DNA of 64,000 nt, from contig CAWJFC010000015.1 in the NCBI GenBank assembly GCA_963841945.1, forward strand, positions 177,045 through 241,044, written 5' to 3'. Each line of letters starts with the position of its first letter. Position 1 is the stretch's first letter. Below are positions 1 to 8,166 of this stretch, one piece after another. Both the position numbers and the translations under genes were made by a program. Under the pieces are notes generated by a model. It was not told where the DNA came from and did not search any database. It was given only the letters and a program-made list of their open reading frames with translations. Source of the DNA: Acidiflorens sp963841945 (lineage in GTDB: Bacteria > Acidobacteriota > Terriglobia > Terriglobales > Acidobacteriaceae).

Positions 1-1
1 G

Positions 2-178
2 ACAATCAGTGGGAACCAGCGGCCAGCGGCCGGTGTCCAAGATCAGCAAGAGGCTAAGAAAAAGAAGGGCTTTTTCGGTAAGATAGCCGACGCTTTCCGT
101 GGGGATAAGAAGGATGATGACAAAAACACGCCTCCGGCGTCTAAACCCGCGTCGAATGGCAATGCTCCTCCTCCGTGA
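2..178 (+). CDS. C-terminal end of an unknown protein (partial)
   Basis: An open frame enters from the left edge and stops at TGA 176-178, giving the last 58 residues of a protein. The tail is rich in Lys, Asp, Pro and Asn (KKKKGFFGKIADAFRGDKK, then a PPASKP / NGNAPPP end), so it looks like a charged, disordered C-terminus. No domain is visible and the family cannot be named from this piece. Codon use fits the neighbours. A TPR protein follows 111 bases later on the same strand. Confidence 0.55.
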   Translation, partial: TISGNQRPAAGVQDQQEAKKKKGFFGKIADAFRGDKKDDDKNTPPASKPASNGNAPPP

Positions 179-289
179 GTAAGTGGGACTGAACGTCGCC
201 GCTGGAAGGTCGCTGGGTTGATTCAGAGCTCCGGTTGAATGTCTGTAGATGTAACATCTCTGGCTGAAAATTGATTTCGGGAGGTCGCT

Positions 290-1123
290 ATGCGGTCTTC
301 ACGTCGGGCAACGCTGTGGGGCGTTTGTCTCTCCGCTCTTTCACTCACCTTTTTGTTATTCCTAACCGCCGCCGTCCAGGCGCAGAACTCCGAACAAGTT
401 GAAGTAGGACCTCCGCCGCTGCACCGGGTTGCCCCGCCCGCGGCGGAATCGAGCGCGCGGGAGCTCGAGGCGGTGGGAGACCAGCTGGAAGCGGATAAGA
501 ACTATCTGGATGCCATCGACTATTACGCGGCTGCGCTCAGGAAAGACCCGTCGAATGCTGTGCTGATGAATAAAGTCGGCATGTCAGAATTGCTGCTGCG
601 CCGGTATAAAGAGGCCCGTAAAAGTTTTGATCGGGCGATCAAGGTGGATAAGAGCTACGCCAACGCCTATGCCAACATGGCGGTTGTTTATTATCAGGAG
701 GCTAGTTACGCGAAGTCGATCAAGTATTACGATAAAGCGATCCAGTTGGATGATAGTCAGGCCGTCTTTTATAACAATCGCGCCGCGTCCGAGTTCGTGA
801 AAAAGCAGTTCGAAAAGGCAATGGCAGATTACAACAAGGCTCTGCAGCTTGATCCTGAGATCTTTGAACGCGCAGCGCGGGGCGCCGGCGTGCAGGCGAA
901 GCTGCCTTCGCCGGAAGATATTGCTCACTACGATTACGTGCTCGCCAAGCTGTTTGCGCGCAACGGATCGGCAGACCGTTCGTTGCACTACCTGAAAAAG
1001 GCGATGGAAGAGGGCTATCCGAAGATCAAGGACGTGTATAAGGACGCGGAGTTCAGCCAACTGAGGAAAGATCCGAGGTTTGCCGAGTTGATGGCTTCAA
1101 AAGTGGTAGTGGTACAGAATTAG
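290..1123 (+). CDS. Secreted TPR-repeat protein
   Basis: A 277-residue protein with a signal peptide (basic start, hydrophobic stretch to about residue 29, cut probably after AQA). Residues about 60-200 hold at least three tetratricopeptide repeats with the usual A-x-x-Y / A-I-x-x-D-P pattern (for example YANAYANMAVVYY and FYNNRAASEF). Such repeats act as protein-protein docking surfaces; the partner is not evident. The start is well placed after GGGAGG eight bases upstream. Residues 200-277 are a further helical region without a recognised domain. It probably acts in the periplasm. The DUF3455 gene follows 48 bases downstream and may be cotranscribed. Confidence 0.8.
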   Translation: MRSSRRATLWGVCLSALSLTFLLFLTAAVQAQNSEQVEVGPPPLHRVAPPAAESSARELEAVGDQLEADKNYLDAIDYYAAALRKDPSNAVLMNKVGMSELLLRRYKEARKSFDRAIKVDKSYANAYANMAVVYYQEASYAKSIKYYDKAIQLDDSQAVFYNNRAASEFVKKQFEKAMADYNKALQLDPEIFERAARGAGVQAKLPSPEDIAHYDYVLAKLFARNGSADRSLHYLKKAMEEGYPKIKDVYKDAEFSQLRKDPRFAELMASKVVVVQN

Positions 1124-1171
1124 CCACAAGCTTTTGGATAAGCCCGCCGGTGCTAAACTTTGGGGGTGAAG

Positions 1172-1696
1172 ATGCGCTGGCTCTATCCGATAATTCTCGT
1201 TGCGTTCGTTTTTTCCGCCGCCGCTCAGGATCTCTCCCGTCCGGATGTTCCGGAGAAAATCAAGGCTCCTCCCGATGAAACGGTAGTCTTGCGGGCGCGC
1301 GGCATCGGCTCGCAAATCTATACCTGTCAGCAAGGAAGCGACGGCAAGTACGCGTGGACGCTGAAGGCTCCCGAGGCTGAGCTTCTGGATGCGCAGGGGA
1401 GCGTAATCGGGCGGCACTTTGCCGGGCCGACTTGGAAACACAACGATGGAAGCGAAGTGAAGGGCAAGGCGGTGGCACGGGTTGACGCGCCGGAGCCGAA
1501 CTCGGTTCCGTGGCTTTTGGTGGCTGTGACCGATCATTCGGGAAATGGAATTTTAAGTCGGGTGACGAACATACAGCGCATTCACACGGGTGGCGGGCAG
1601 CCCATGGCGGGCGTAAATTGTGATGCGGGCAAGCTGGGCACGGAGATGAAGAGCAGCTACTCGGCCGAGTATGTTTTCTACGCGCCTCGGCGATAA
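1172..1696 (+). CDS. DUF3455-type secreted protein
   Basis: A 174-residue protein with a clear signal peptide (MRWLYPIILVAFVFSAAAQ). The mature part has the arrangement seen in DUF3455 proteins: an early YTCQQ element, a KAPEAELLD segment, a GPTWKHNDGS segment, and a late Cys (GVNCD) that could pair with the first Cys in a disulphide. The biochemical role of the family is not known to me. I chose ATG 1172 over the TTG at 1160 because the signal peptide starts there and a GGTGA element lies just upstream. It is transcribed in the same direction as the TPR gene before it. Confidence 0.7.
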   Translation: MRWLYPIILVAFVFSAAAQDLSRPDVPEKIKAPPDETVVLRARGIGSQIYTCQQGSDGKYAWTLKAPEAELLDAQGSVIGRHFAGPTWKHNDGSEVKGKAVARVDAPEPNSVPWLLVAVTDHSGNGILSRVTNIQRIHTGGGQPMAGVNCDAGKLGTEMKSSYSAEYVFYAPRR

Positions 1697-1827
1697 GGAC
1701 TTGCGGGGCAGGCAACGTAAGGACTGTAGATCCGTCCTAAAAATCTCTGGTAAGTTCGAAACTTTGGTGTGCATGGCGTGTTTGTTGTGACTACTACTCC
1801 TGAAAGCCAACGTGAGTAAGGAGAAGG

Positions 1828-1876
1828 ACCCACCGGTCGCGAACCCGAGCACGCCCCAAGCAAGCAACCGGTGGGT
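1828..1876. repeat. Inverted repeat between convergent genes
   Basis: ACCCACCGGT at 1828-1837 and its exact complement ACCGGTGGGT at 1867-1876, separated by 29 bases. It sits between the ends of two convergent genes (DUF3455 protein and the phosphatase on the other strand). There is no T-run, so a terminator role is possible but not shown. The remainder of the 267-base gap holds nothing I recognise. Confidence 0.5.
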
Positions 1877-1963
1877 TCAATTTCATATCCGCACATTTGA
1901 CTGGTATAGGTCGCAAAAGCTCTCTTGAGCGTATTCCGCGATTACCCCTACGCTCTTCAGTCA

Positions 1964-2575
1964 TCAACCGGTGTAATCAACGACGGCCTTTTTCCATTTC
2001 CCTTGCGCTTTCAGGATGTACTCAATCGCGTCGCGTGCAGCGCCGTCGCCACCGGCATGCGCGGTGACGTAGTGCGCTTCTGCCTTGACTTCGGGGCGCG
2101 CATTCTTGACGGCGATCGCGAGGCCGCACTTGCGCATGATCGGCAGATCGATGACGTCATCGCCGACGAAGGCGACCTCGGCGGCGGTAATGTTTTCTTT
2201 TTTCAGGATCTGGTCGAGGACTGCTGCTTTTTTCTGAATGCCCTGGTGTACGTGATCCATTTTGAGGTCACGGGCGCGAAGGGCGACAGTTTCCGAAATG
2301 CGCTTGGTGATCAAGCCGGTCTTGATTCCGGCGAGGCGAGCGAGGGAGATTGCCGCGCCGTCGTGGGCGTGGAAGCCCTTGGCTTCGATGAGGGTGGCGC
2401 TATGAAAGCCAAAGCCGCTCGGACCGGCTTGGTGAGTTGAGCGCTCCAAGAGCGTCGACGTGCCAGGTTCGTTGGCGCCTGCGGGCGCGGGGAATATCCA
2501 GATTTTGCCGTCGGTGAGGACGCCATCCACGTCGAAGAGGATGAGCTTGATTTTGCGGGCGCGAAGTTTGGACAT
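1964..2575 (-). CDS. HAD phosphatase, KdsC-like (3-deoxy-D-manno-octulosonate 8-phosphate phosphatase)
   Basis: A 203-residue HAD-superfamily phosphatase. The nucleophile motif is FDVDGVLTDG near residue 12, followed later by GLITKR (motif II Thr), a KK lysine (motif III) and VGDDVIDLP (motif IV). This order and the C-terminal ARPEVKAEAHYVT segment are typical of KdsC, which removes phosphate from KDO-8-phosphate in lipopolysaccharide core synthesis, usually as a tetramer. Unusually, about 35 residues rich in Ser, Gly, Ala and Thr are inserted between motif I and the AHDG segment. The frame is open to 2629, but the ATG at 2575 starts just before the conserved core. No other KDO gene is adjacent, so related sugar-phosphate phosphatases are not excluded. 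Confidence 0.8.
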   Translation of the reverse strand: MSKLRARKIKLILFDVDGVLTDGKIWIFPAPAGANEPGTSTLLERSTHQAGPSGFGFHSATLIEAKGFHAHDGAAISLARLAGIKTGLITKRISETVALRARDLKMDHVHQGIQKKAAVLDQILKKENITAAEVAFVGDDVIDLPIMRKCGLAIAVKNARPEVKAEAHYVTAHAGGDGAARDAIEYILKAQGKWKKAVVDYTG

Positions 2576-2690
2576 GAAGGGCGATTCTAGCACTGTGGTG
2601 GGCTGGTCAGTCGTCGCCCATTCGCACATTGGATCGCGTGACTATATACGTAAGGGCGAACAATTTACGAAACTTCGCAATCCGTTTAGA

Positions 2691-5600
2691 ATGGTCTCAA
2701 TGTCGTCGCTTCCCTCCTCTCTTGCCTGGGCCCATCCACTCGTACAGGAGTGGTTTGTCTCGCGCTTTGGGACGCCCACCGAACCGCAGGAGCAGGGGTG
2801 GCCGCATATTCTGGCTGGGCACACGACGCTGATCGCCGCTCCTACCGGGTCGGGCAAAACGCTCGCGGCGTTCTTGGCTTGTATCGACCGGTTGGTGCGC
2901 AAGGCATTGGCCGGACATTTGAGCGACCGAACTGAAGTTCTTTATGTCTCTCCGCTGAAGGCGCTCGGCAACGATATTCAGAAGAACCTCGAGATTCCTC
3001 TGGGCGAAATTCTGCAAATGGCCTCGGAACGCGGCTTCCTGATGCCGGAGATTCGCACGGCGGTACGCACCGGCGACACGTTAGCGAAAGATCGACGGCT
3101 GATGCTGAAGCGGCCTCCGCACATTCTGGTAACAACCCCGGAGTCGCTTTACATATTGCTGACAGCGGAGAAAAGCCGTGCGGTGTTGCGCGACGTGGAG
3201 ACGGTGATCGTCGATGAAATTCATGCGGTAGCCGACGACAAGCGCGGGGTGCATCTTTCGTTGTCGCTGGAACGATTGGAGGCGCTGACCGAGCGCGCTC
3301 CCGTACGCATCGGGCTTTCGGCTACGCAAAAGCCGATTGAGGAAGTCGCGCGCTTTCTGGCTGGAAATATCGATGAGCACAGGCTGCGGCGTGAGCCGGT
3401 GATTGTCGATGTTGGCCACAAACGAAAGATGGATTTGGGGGTTGAGGTTCCCGCGTCGGAGCTGGGGCCGGTGGCTTCGAATGAGATGTGGGACGAGATT
3501 TATAGCCGCATCGTCGAGCTGGTCAATTCGCATCGCTCGACTTTGGTGTTCGTGAATACGCGGCGGCTGGCGGAGCGGATGGCGCATCACCTGGGCGAGC
3601 GTCTGGGAGAAGAAAACGTCGCGGCACACCATGGAAGTTTGTCGCGGAAGTTGCGGCTTGAAGCGGAGCGCAAACTGAAAGAAGGACAAATCAAAGTTCT
3701 GGTGGCGACGGCTTCGCTCGAGCTGGGCATCGACGTCGGCACAGTGGATTTGGTGTGCCACATCAACTCGCCTCGATCGATCGCGGTGGCGCTGCAGCGG
3801 GTGGGACGCAGCGGCCACTGGCGCGGGGCGGTTCCGAAGGGACGATTCTTTGTTACTACGCGCGACGATCTGGCCGAATGCGCGGTGCTGGTACGGGCGA
3901 TTGGGTCGGGCGATTTGGACCGTCTGATTTTTCCCGAGGGGTCTCTCGATGTGCTGGCACAGCAGATTGTGGCGTGCTGCGCGGTTGCGAGCGGCGGTCC
4001 GACTGCTGCCGATGGGACTCCTGAGAACGGGTGGGATGAGGACGAGCTATTCGCGCTGATCAAGCGCGCATATCCGTATCGCAACCTTTCGCGAGCGGCG
4101 TTTGATTCCGTTGTTGACATGTTGTCCGAGGGCATTGCGGCGCAGCGCGGGCGATATGGCGCCTACCTGCATCATGACAGTATTAATCGCAAGCTGCGGG
4201 CGCGACGAGGTGCGCGACTGGCCGCGATTACCAGCGGCGGAGCGATTCCGGACAACGCTCTGTTTACGGTGGTTGCCGAGCCCGATGGCTCGGTGGTGGG
4301 AACGGTCGATGAGGATTTTGCAGTCGAAAGCACGGCGGGCGAAGTCATGCTGCTAGGAAATACCTCGTGGCGAATTCGGCGGATCGAAGGCAGGTCGTCG
4401 CGGATTCTGGTGGAAGATGCGCATGGACAGCCGCCGGGCATTCCGTTCTGGCGCGGCGAAGCTCCGGCGCGCACCGAAGAACTTTCAAAGCAACTCGGGC
4501 AGCTGAGGCAGGACATCAGCGACCGGCTGAGGGGCGTTGCGCCGGTTGAGGGCTGGCGGCACCTGCCGGTGGTTGCAGACACCGCGGCATGGCTGGGAAC
4601 CGAGTGCGGGCTCGATCCATCGGGCGCGGAACAGTTGATTCAGTACGTGATCGAAGGACGCGCTGTGCTGGGCGAGGTGCCGACGCAGACGACGATTATT
4701 GCGGAGCGATTTTTTGACGAGGGTGGCGGGATGCAGCTTGTCATCCATGCGCCGTTCGGCGGACGGATTAATAAGGCCTGGGGACTAGCGCTGCGCAAAC
4801 GCTTTTGCCGCGGATTCAATTTTGAGTTGCAGGCGGCAGCGACTGACAACGGGCTGAATATTGCGCTGGCCGAGCAACACAGCTTTCCATTGGCGGATGT
4901 TTTTCAGTTTTTGCATTCGGAGACGATGGCGCCGATTCTGGAGCAGGCGGCGCTCGCTTCGCCGATTTTTGGCACGCGCTGGCGATGGGATGCGACGCGG
5001 GCGTTGGCTTTACTGCGATTTCAGGGCGGCAAGAAAGTTCCTCCGCAAATTCAGCGCATTCGCTCGGACGATTTGCTGGCCTCGGTTTTCCCGGATGTGG
5101 CGGCTTGCTTCGAGAACATTGAGGGCGACATCAAGATCCCCGATCATCCGCTGGTCTCCGAAGTGATGAAGGATGTATTGACCGAGGCACTCGACAGCGA
5201 TGGCTTGCGCGATGTGCTGCGTGGAATTGAGGACGGACGGATTCGATGCGTGGCGGTGGATACGCCGGTACCATCGCAATTTTCGCATGAAATTTTGAAT
5301 GCGAATCCGTATGCGTATCTGGACGATGCTCCGCTGGAGGAGCGGCGCGCGCGTGCGGTCGAGATGCGCCGGGTGCTGCCCGCTTCCGTGCTCGAGGAAG
5401 TTGGCGCGCTGGATCCAGCAGCGATTGCGCAGGTGCAGCGCGAGGCTTGGCCCGATGTGCGTGACGCGGATGAGTTGCACGATGTGCTGCATACGTTGGT
5501 GGCGGTGGCTGAAGGCAGTTCCTGGTTCCCAGTTCTCAGTTCTCATGAAAGCGGGTCAACGGTCACTGGTTGCCGGTCACCGGAAGAGTTAGTCGCTGGT

Positions 5601-7409
5601 AGTTCGCGGCCCGTGGCTGGTTGGCGACCCTTCTTCGAACGTTTGATTGCTGAGCGGCGGGCGCTTGTTGCGGAGGATGCGGGGCGAACCTATTGGGTCG
5701 CCGCTGAACGGGCAGAGATGTTTGCCGCTCTGCATCCAGGGGCTGCCGGCACGGTCGCATACGCACAGTTGGCTGACAAGACCGTCGCCCTACCTGCGCC
5801 GTCATTATCTCTCGCCGATGCGGCGCTGGCATCGGTGCAAGGATGGATGACGCATCTAGGACCTACCACAGCTTCCGAGATCGGAGAGCTGATTGGAGTT
5901 GCAGCGGCGGAAGTTGAGAAGGCATTGCTGCGGGTTGAGGCTAGCGGCGCGATTTTGCGGGGGAAGTTCCGGCCTCAGGGGCTGAAGTCCCAAGCGTTCG
6001 AGCGGCTTGATGGCACAGCTGGAGCCATGCCCTTCCCTTTCAATCCACCCCATTTCGCCACAGCTCCGGCGGGTTCCTCTGATGAGTCCGACATAGACGA
6101 CCGTGCGCGGACAGGAGGGTCCGCGCTACGCGAACCAGAGATTGAGTGGTGCGAACGGCGATTGCTGGCTCGGATTCATCGGCTCACGGTCGCTACGTTG
6201 CGCAAGCAGATCGAGCCGGTTACGGCTTCGCAGTTCATGAACTGGCTTTTGCGCTGGCAACATATCGCTCCGGAATCGCAGGTGCGCGGCGAGCATGGCA
6301 CTTTGGAAGTCCTGCGACAGTTGCAAGGGTTCGAGGTGCCTGCGAATACGTGGGAGCGGTTTGTTCTGGGACGGAGGATTTCAGATTACGAGCCTGCCCA
6401 TCTTGACCAGCTTTGCCTGGCGGGAGTGGTGGGGTGGGGGCGGTTGTCGCCGCATCCGGTGATGTTGGAGTCGAATGCGGCCAATGGGAACGGAGTTCGT
6501 TCTCAACCGGGCAACGACGTTGTTGACGACGGACCCGCGCCCGCGGGTACACGGGTGCGGCGCGTGATTCCCACGCGGGTGGCTCCGATTGCATTTTTTG
6601 TGCGTGAAGAATCGGACTGGATGACAGCGCATCCCGCGCACAAAGACGATTCAGAGATGTCGTTCTTGAGTCCGGTGGCACGCGAGTTGTATGAGCTGAT
6701 GAAGCAACGCGGAGCGCTGTTTTTTCCGGACATGGTGCGGGCGACCGGCAGACTTAAGGCGGAAGTTGAAACTGGATTATGGGAGTTGGTTGCGGTTGGA
6801 CTCGTGACGGCCGACGGATTTGAAAATCTGCGAACGCTGGTTGCTCCGAAGACGTCTCCCGCGAGCGTGCCGGGATCGCCCAGTTGGAAGATGGCCGGCT
6901 TCGGAAAACCGCGCCGGCCGCGGCATGCGGCGGGCCGATGGTCGTTGCTGCACATGGACGACACGGAGTGTGCGGCCCGCAGTCGAAGCGGAGCGGAGCG
7001 CGACCGCAGCGTTGAATCGTGCTGCTGGATGCTGCTGCGGCGCTATGGCGTTGTGTTTCGCGATCTGCTGGCGCGTGAGACAAATCTGCCGCGCTGGCGT
7101 GAATTGCAGATCGCCTTTCGGCGGCTGGAAGATCGCGGCGAGGTACGCGGCGGGCGATTTATCGATGGATTCCAGGGCGAGCAGTTTGCGCTCCCGGTGG
7201 CGGTCGAGTCGCTGAGAGCGAATCGCAAGCTGCCAATGAATGGTGAGCGCGTGGTGATTGCGGCCGCCGATCCGCTGAATCTTGTCGGCATTGTTATTCC
7301 GGGCGAGCGCATTCCCGCGATCTCCGGACGTAGCGTGACGTTTCGCGACGGCGTTTTTGAGCCGGAAGAAACGATGCTGGCGGCGGCTGAATTCAGCCAG
7401 CATGGTTGA
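2691..7409 (+). CDS. lhr: Lhr-type ATP-dependent DNA helicase
   Basis: A 1572-residue superfamily 2 helicase. Visible motifs: Q-type start (PTEPQEQGW), Walker A APTGSGKT near residue 50, Walker B DEIH near residue 175, SAT motif (GLSATQ), and the second RecA domain with TASLELGID and QRVGRSGH. A long C-terminal half (Lhr-core winged helix plus large CTD) follows, matching the roughly 1500-residue size of the Lhr family, which unwinds DNA and RNA:DNA hybrids in repair. The frame is open from 2460, but that part overlaps the opposite phosphatase; ATG 2691 (or 2700) precedes the conserved start. Several low-complexity stretches interrupt the C-terminal half, notably around 5515-5630, where the DNA resembles intergenic repeat text. 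Confidence 0.9.
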   Translation: MVSMSSLPSSLAWAHPLVQEWFVSRFGTPTEPQEQGWPHILAGHTTLIAAPTGSGKTLAAFLACIDRLVRKALAGHLSDRTEVLYVSPLKALGNDIQKNLEIPLGEILQMASERGFLMPEIRTAVRTGDTLAKDRRLMLKRPPHILVTTPESLYILLTAEKSRAVLRDVETVIVDEIHAVADDKRGVHLSLSLERLEALTERAPVRIGLSATQKPIEEVARFLAGNIDEHRLRREPVIVDVGHKRKMDLGVEVPASELGPVASNEMWDEIYSRIVELVNSHRSTLVFVNTRRLAERMAHHLGERLGEENVAAHHGSLSRKLRLEAERKLKEGQIKVLVATASLELGIDVGTVDLVCHINSPRSIAVALQRVGRSGHWRGAVPKGRFFVTTRDDLAECAVLVRAIGSGDLDRLIFPEGSLDVLAQQIVACCAVASGGPTAADGTPENGWDEDELFALIKRAYPYRNLSRAAFDSVVDMLSEGIAAQRGRYGAYLHHDSINRKLRARRGARLAAITSGGAIPDNALFTVVAEPDGSVVGTVDEDFAVESTAGEVMLLGNTSWRIRRIEGRSSRILVEDAHGQPPGIPFWRGEAPARTEELSKQLGQLRQDISDRLRGVAPVEGWRHLPVVADTAAWLGTECGLDPSGAEQLIQYVIEGRAVLGEVPTQTTIIAERFFDEGGGMQLVIHAPFGGRINKAWGLALRKRFCRGFNFELQAAATDNGLNIALAEQHSFPLADVFQFLHSETMAPILEQAALASPIFGTRWRWDATRALALLRFQGGKKVPPQIQRIRSDDLLASVFPDVAACFENIEGDIKIPDHPLVSEVMKDVLTEALDSDGLRDVLRGIEDGRIRCVAVDTPVPSQFSHEILNANPYAYLDDAPLEERRARAVEMRRVLPASVLEEVGALDPAAIAQVQREAWPDVRDADELHDVLHTLVAVAEGSSWFPVLSSHESGSTVTGCRSPEELVAGSSRPVAGWRPFFERLIAERRALVAEDAGRTYWVAAERAEMFAALHPGAAGTVAYAQLADKTVALPAPSLSLADAALASVQGWMTHLGPTTASEIGELIGVAAAEVEKALLRVEASGAILRGKFRPQGLKSQAFERLDGTAGAMPFPFNPPHFATAPAGSSDESDIDDRARTGGSALREPEIEWCERRLLARIHRLTVATLRKQIEPVTASQFMNWLLRWQHIAPESQVRGEHGTLEVLRQLQGFEVPANTWERFVLGRRISDYEPAHLDQLCLAGVVGWGRLSPHPVMLESNAANGNGVRSQPGNDVVDDGPAPAGTRVRRVIPTRVAPIAFFVREESDWMTAHPAHKDDSEMSFLSPVARELYELMKQRGALFFPDMVRATGRLKAEVETGLWELVAVGLVTADGFENLRTLVAPKTSPASVPGSPSWKMAGFGKPRRPRHAAGRWSLLHMDDTECAARSRSGAERDRSVESCCWMLLRRYGVVFRDLLARETNLPRWRELQIAFRRLEDRGEVRGGRFIDGFQGEQFALPVAVESLRANRKLPMNGERVVIAAADPLNLVGIVIPGERIPAISGRSVTFRDGVFEPEETMLAAAEFSQHG

Positions 7410-7555
7410 AATCAGCCAGCCCGATTTTCGCAACTTTTTCTCCCCTTACGAGTTCAAATGAGTAGGCGTTCAGAAAGAAACGAAAGGCTGGACGGCCTCG
7501 GAATCCGCGCTGATTGAGCGTTTTGAAGACACGGATTCCGCACAAGGGGGTCGTT

Positions 7556-8035
7556 ATGAAGCACCTGAGATATTTGGCGATGTTGACGGTTTTGATGGTT
7601 CCACTGGCGCTTACTCAGGCCGCGCAAGCACAGGTGGGAGTGGGCATCGGCATCGGGGTTGGACCGGGGTATGTGGGGCCGGCTCCGGTTTGTGAGTATG
7701 GATACTATTCCTATTATCCGTATGCGTGCGCTCCGTATGGATACTACGGTCCAAGCTGGTTCGCGAATGGAATCTTCATCGGCGCCGGCCCGTGGTATCA
7801 CGGCGGCTGGGGCTGGGGACACGGATATTATGGTCGCGGGTTCTACGGCGGACATGGGTATGTCGGCCGCGGCTATGAAGGCCGTGGATTCGAAGGCGGG
7901 CATGGTTTCGCCGGCGGACGCGGCGCAGTTGGCGGGTTCCATGGTGGTAGCGGATTTCATGGTGGTGGCGGATCCCACGGTGGTGGTGGGTTCCATGGTG
8001 GCGGTGGATCCCATGGCGGAGGTGGACGCCGGTAA
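7556..8035 (+). CDS. Secreted Gly/His/Tyr-rich protein
   Basis: A 159-residue protein with a signal peptide ending near AQAQ at residue 27. The mature part is strongly biased: a Tyr/Pro-rich section (YGYYSYYPYACAPYGYYG), then a Gly-rich part with GHG / GRG units, ending in repeats of GGGG alternating with SH or FH. This composition suggests a disordered or surface-coating protein, and the His clusters could bind metal; neither is shown. ATG 7556 follows AAGGGGG by about seven bases. An intrinsic terminator follows 25 bases after the stop. Confidence 0.65.
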   Translation: MKHLRYLAMLTVLMVPLALTQAAQAQVGVGIGIGVGPGYVGPAPVCEYGYYSYYPYACAPYGYYGPSWFANGIFIGAGPWYHGGWGWGHGYYGRGFYGGHGYVGRGYEGRGFEGGHGFAGGRGAVGGFHGGSGFHGGGGSHGGGGFHGGGGSHGGGGRR

Positions 8036-8060
8036 CGTTATTCGGTACTTTAAGACGATA

Positions 8061-8095
8061 AGAGGCTGGCAGCGATGCCAGCCTCTTTGTTTTTT
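8061..8095 (+). terminator. Rho-independent terminator
   Basis: A perfect 11-bp stem, AGAGGCTGGCA (8061-8071) with TGCCAGCCTCT (8076-8086), loop GCGA, followed by TTGTTTTTT. It lies 25 bases after the Gly-rich protein gene. A second short perfect hairpin (CCGCGAT / ATCGCGG, 8096-8114) follows at once. Confidence 0.85.
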
Positions 8096-8166
8096 CCGCG
8101 ATCTGCAATCGCGGAAAACGTCGCGAGCCCGTGTTTATCGCGGAAAAGACGTTTGGCCGAATCTTG

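Noticed and set aside
1925..2440. Plus-strand frame over the KdsC-like gene
   Set aside because: Antisense shadow of a conserved HAD phosphatase.
2460..2690. Upstream extension of the Lhr frame
   Set aside because: It runs antisense into the phosphatase gene and precedes the conserved helicase start; ATG 2691/2700 fits better.
3081..3818. Minus-strand frame of 245 codons inside the Lhr gene
   Set aside because: Shadow of the helicase; no domain and no ribosome-binding site.
5555..5582. GGTCACTGGTTGCCGGTCACC as a possible CRP site
   Set aside because: It lies inside the helicase coding region and is repeat text with wrong spacing (not GTGA-N6-TCAC).
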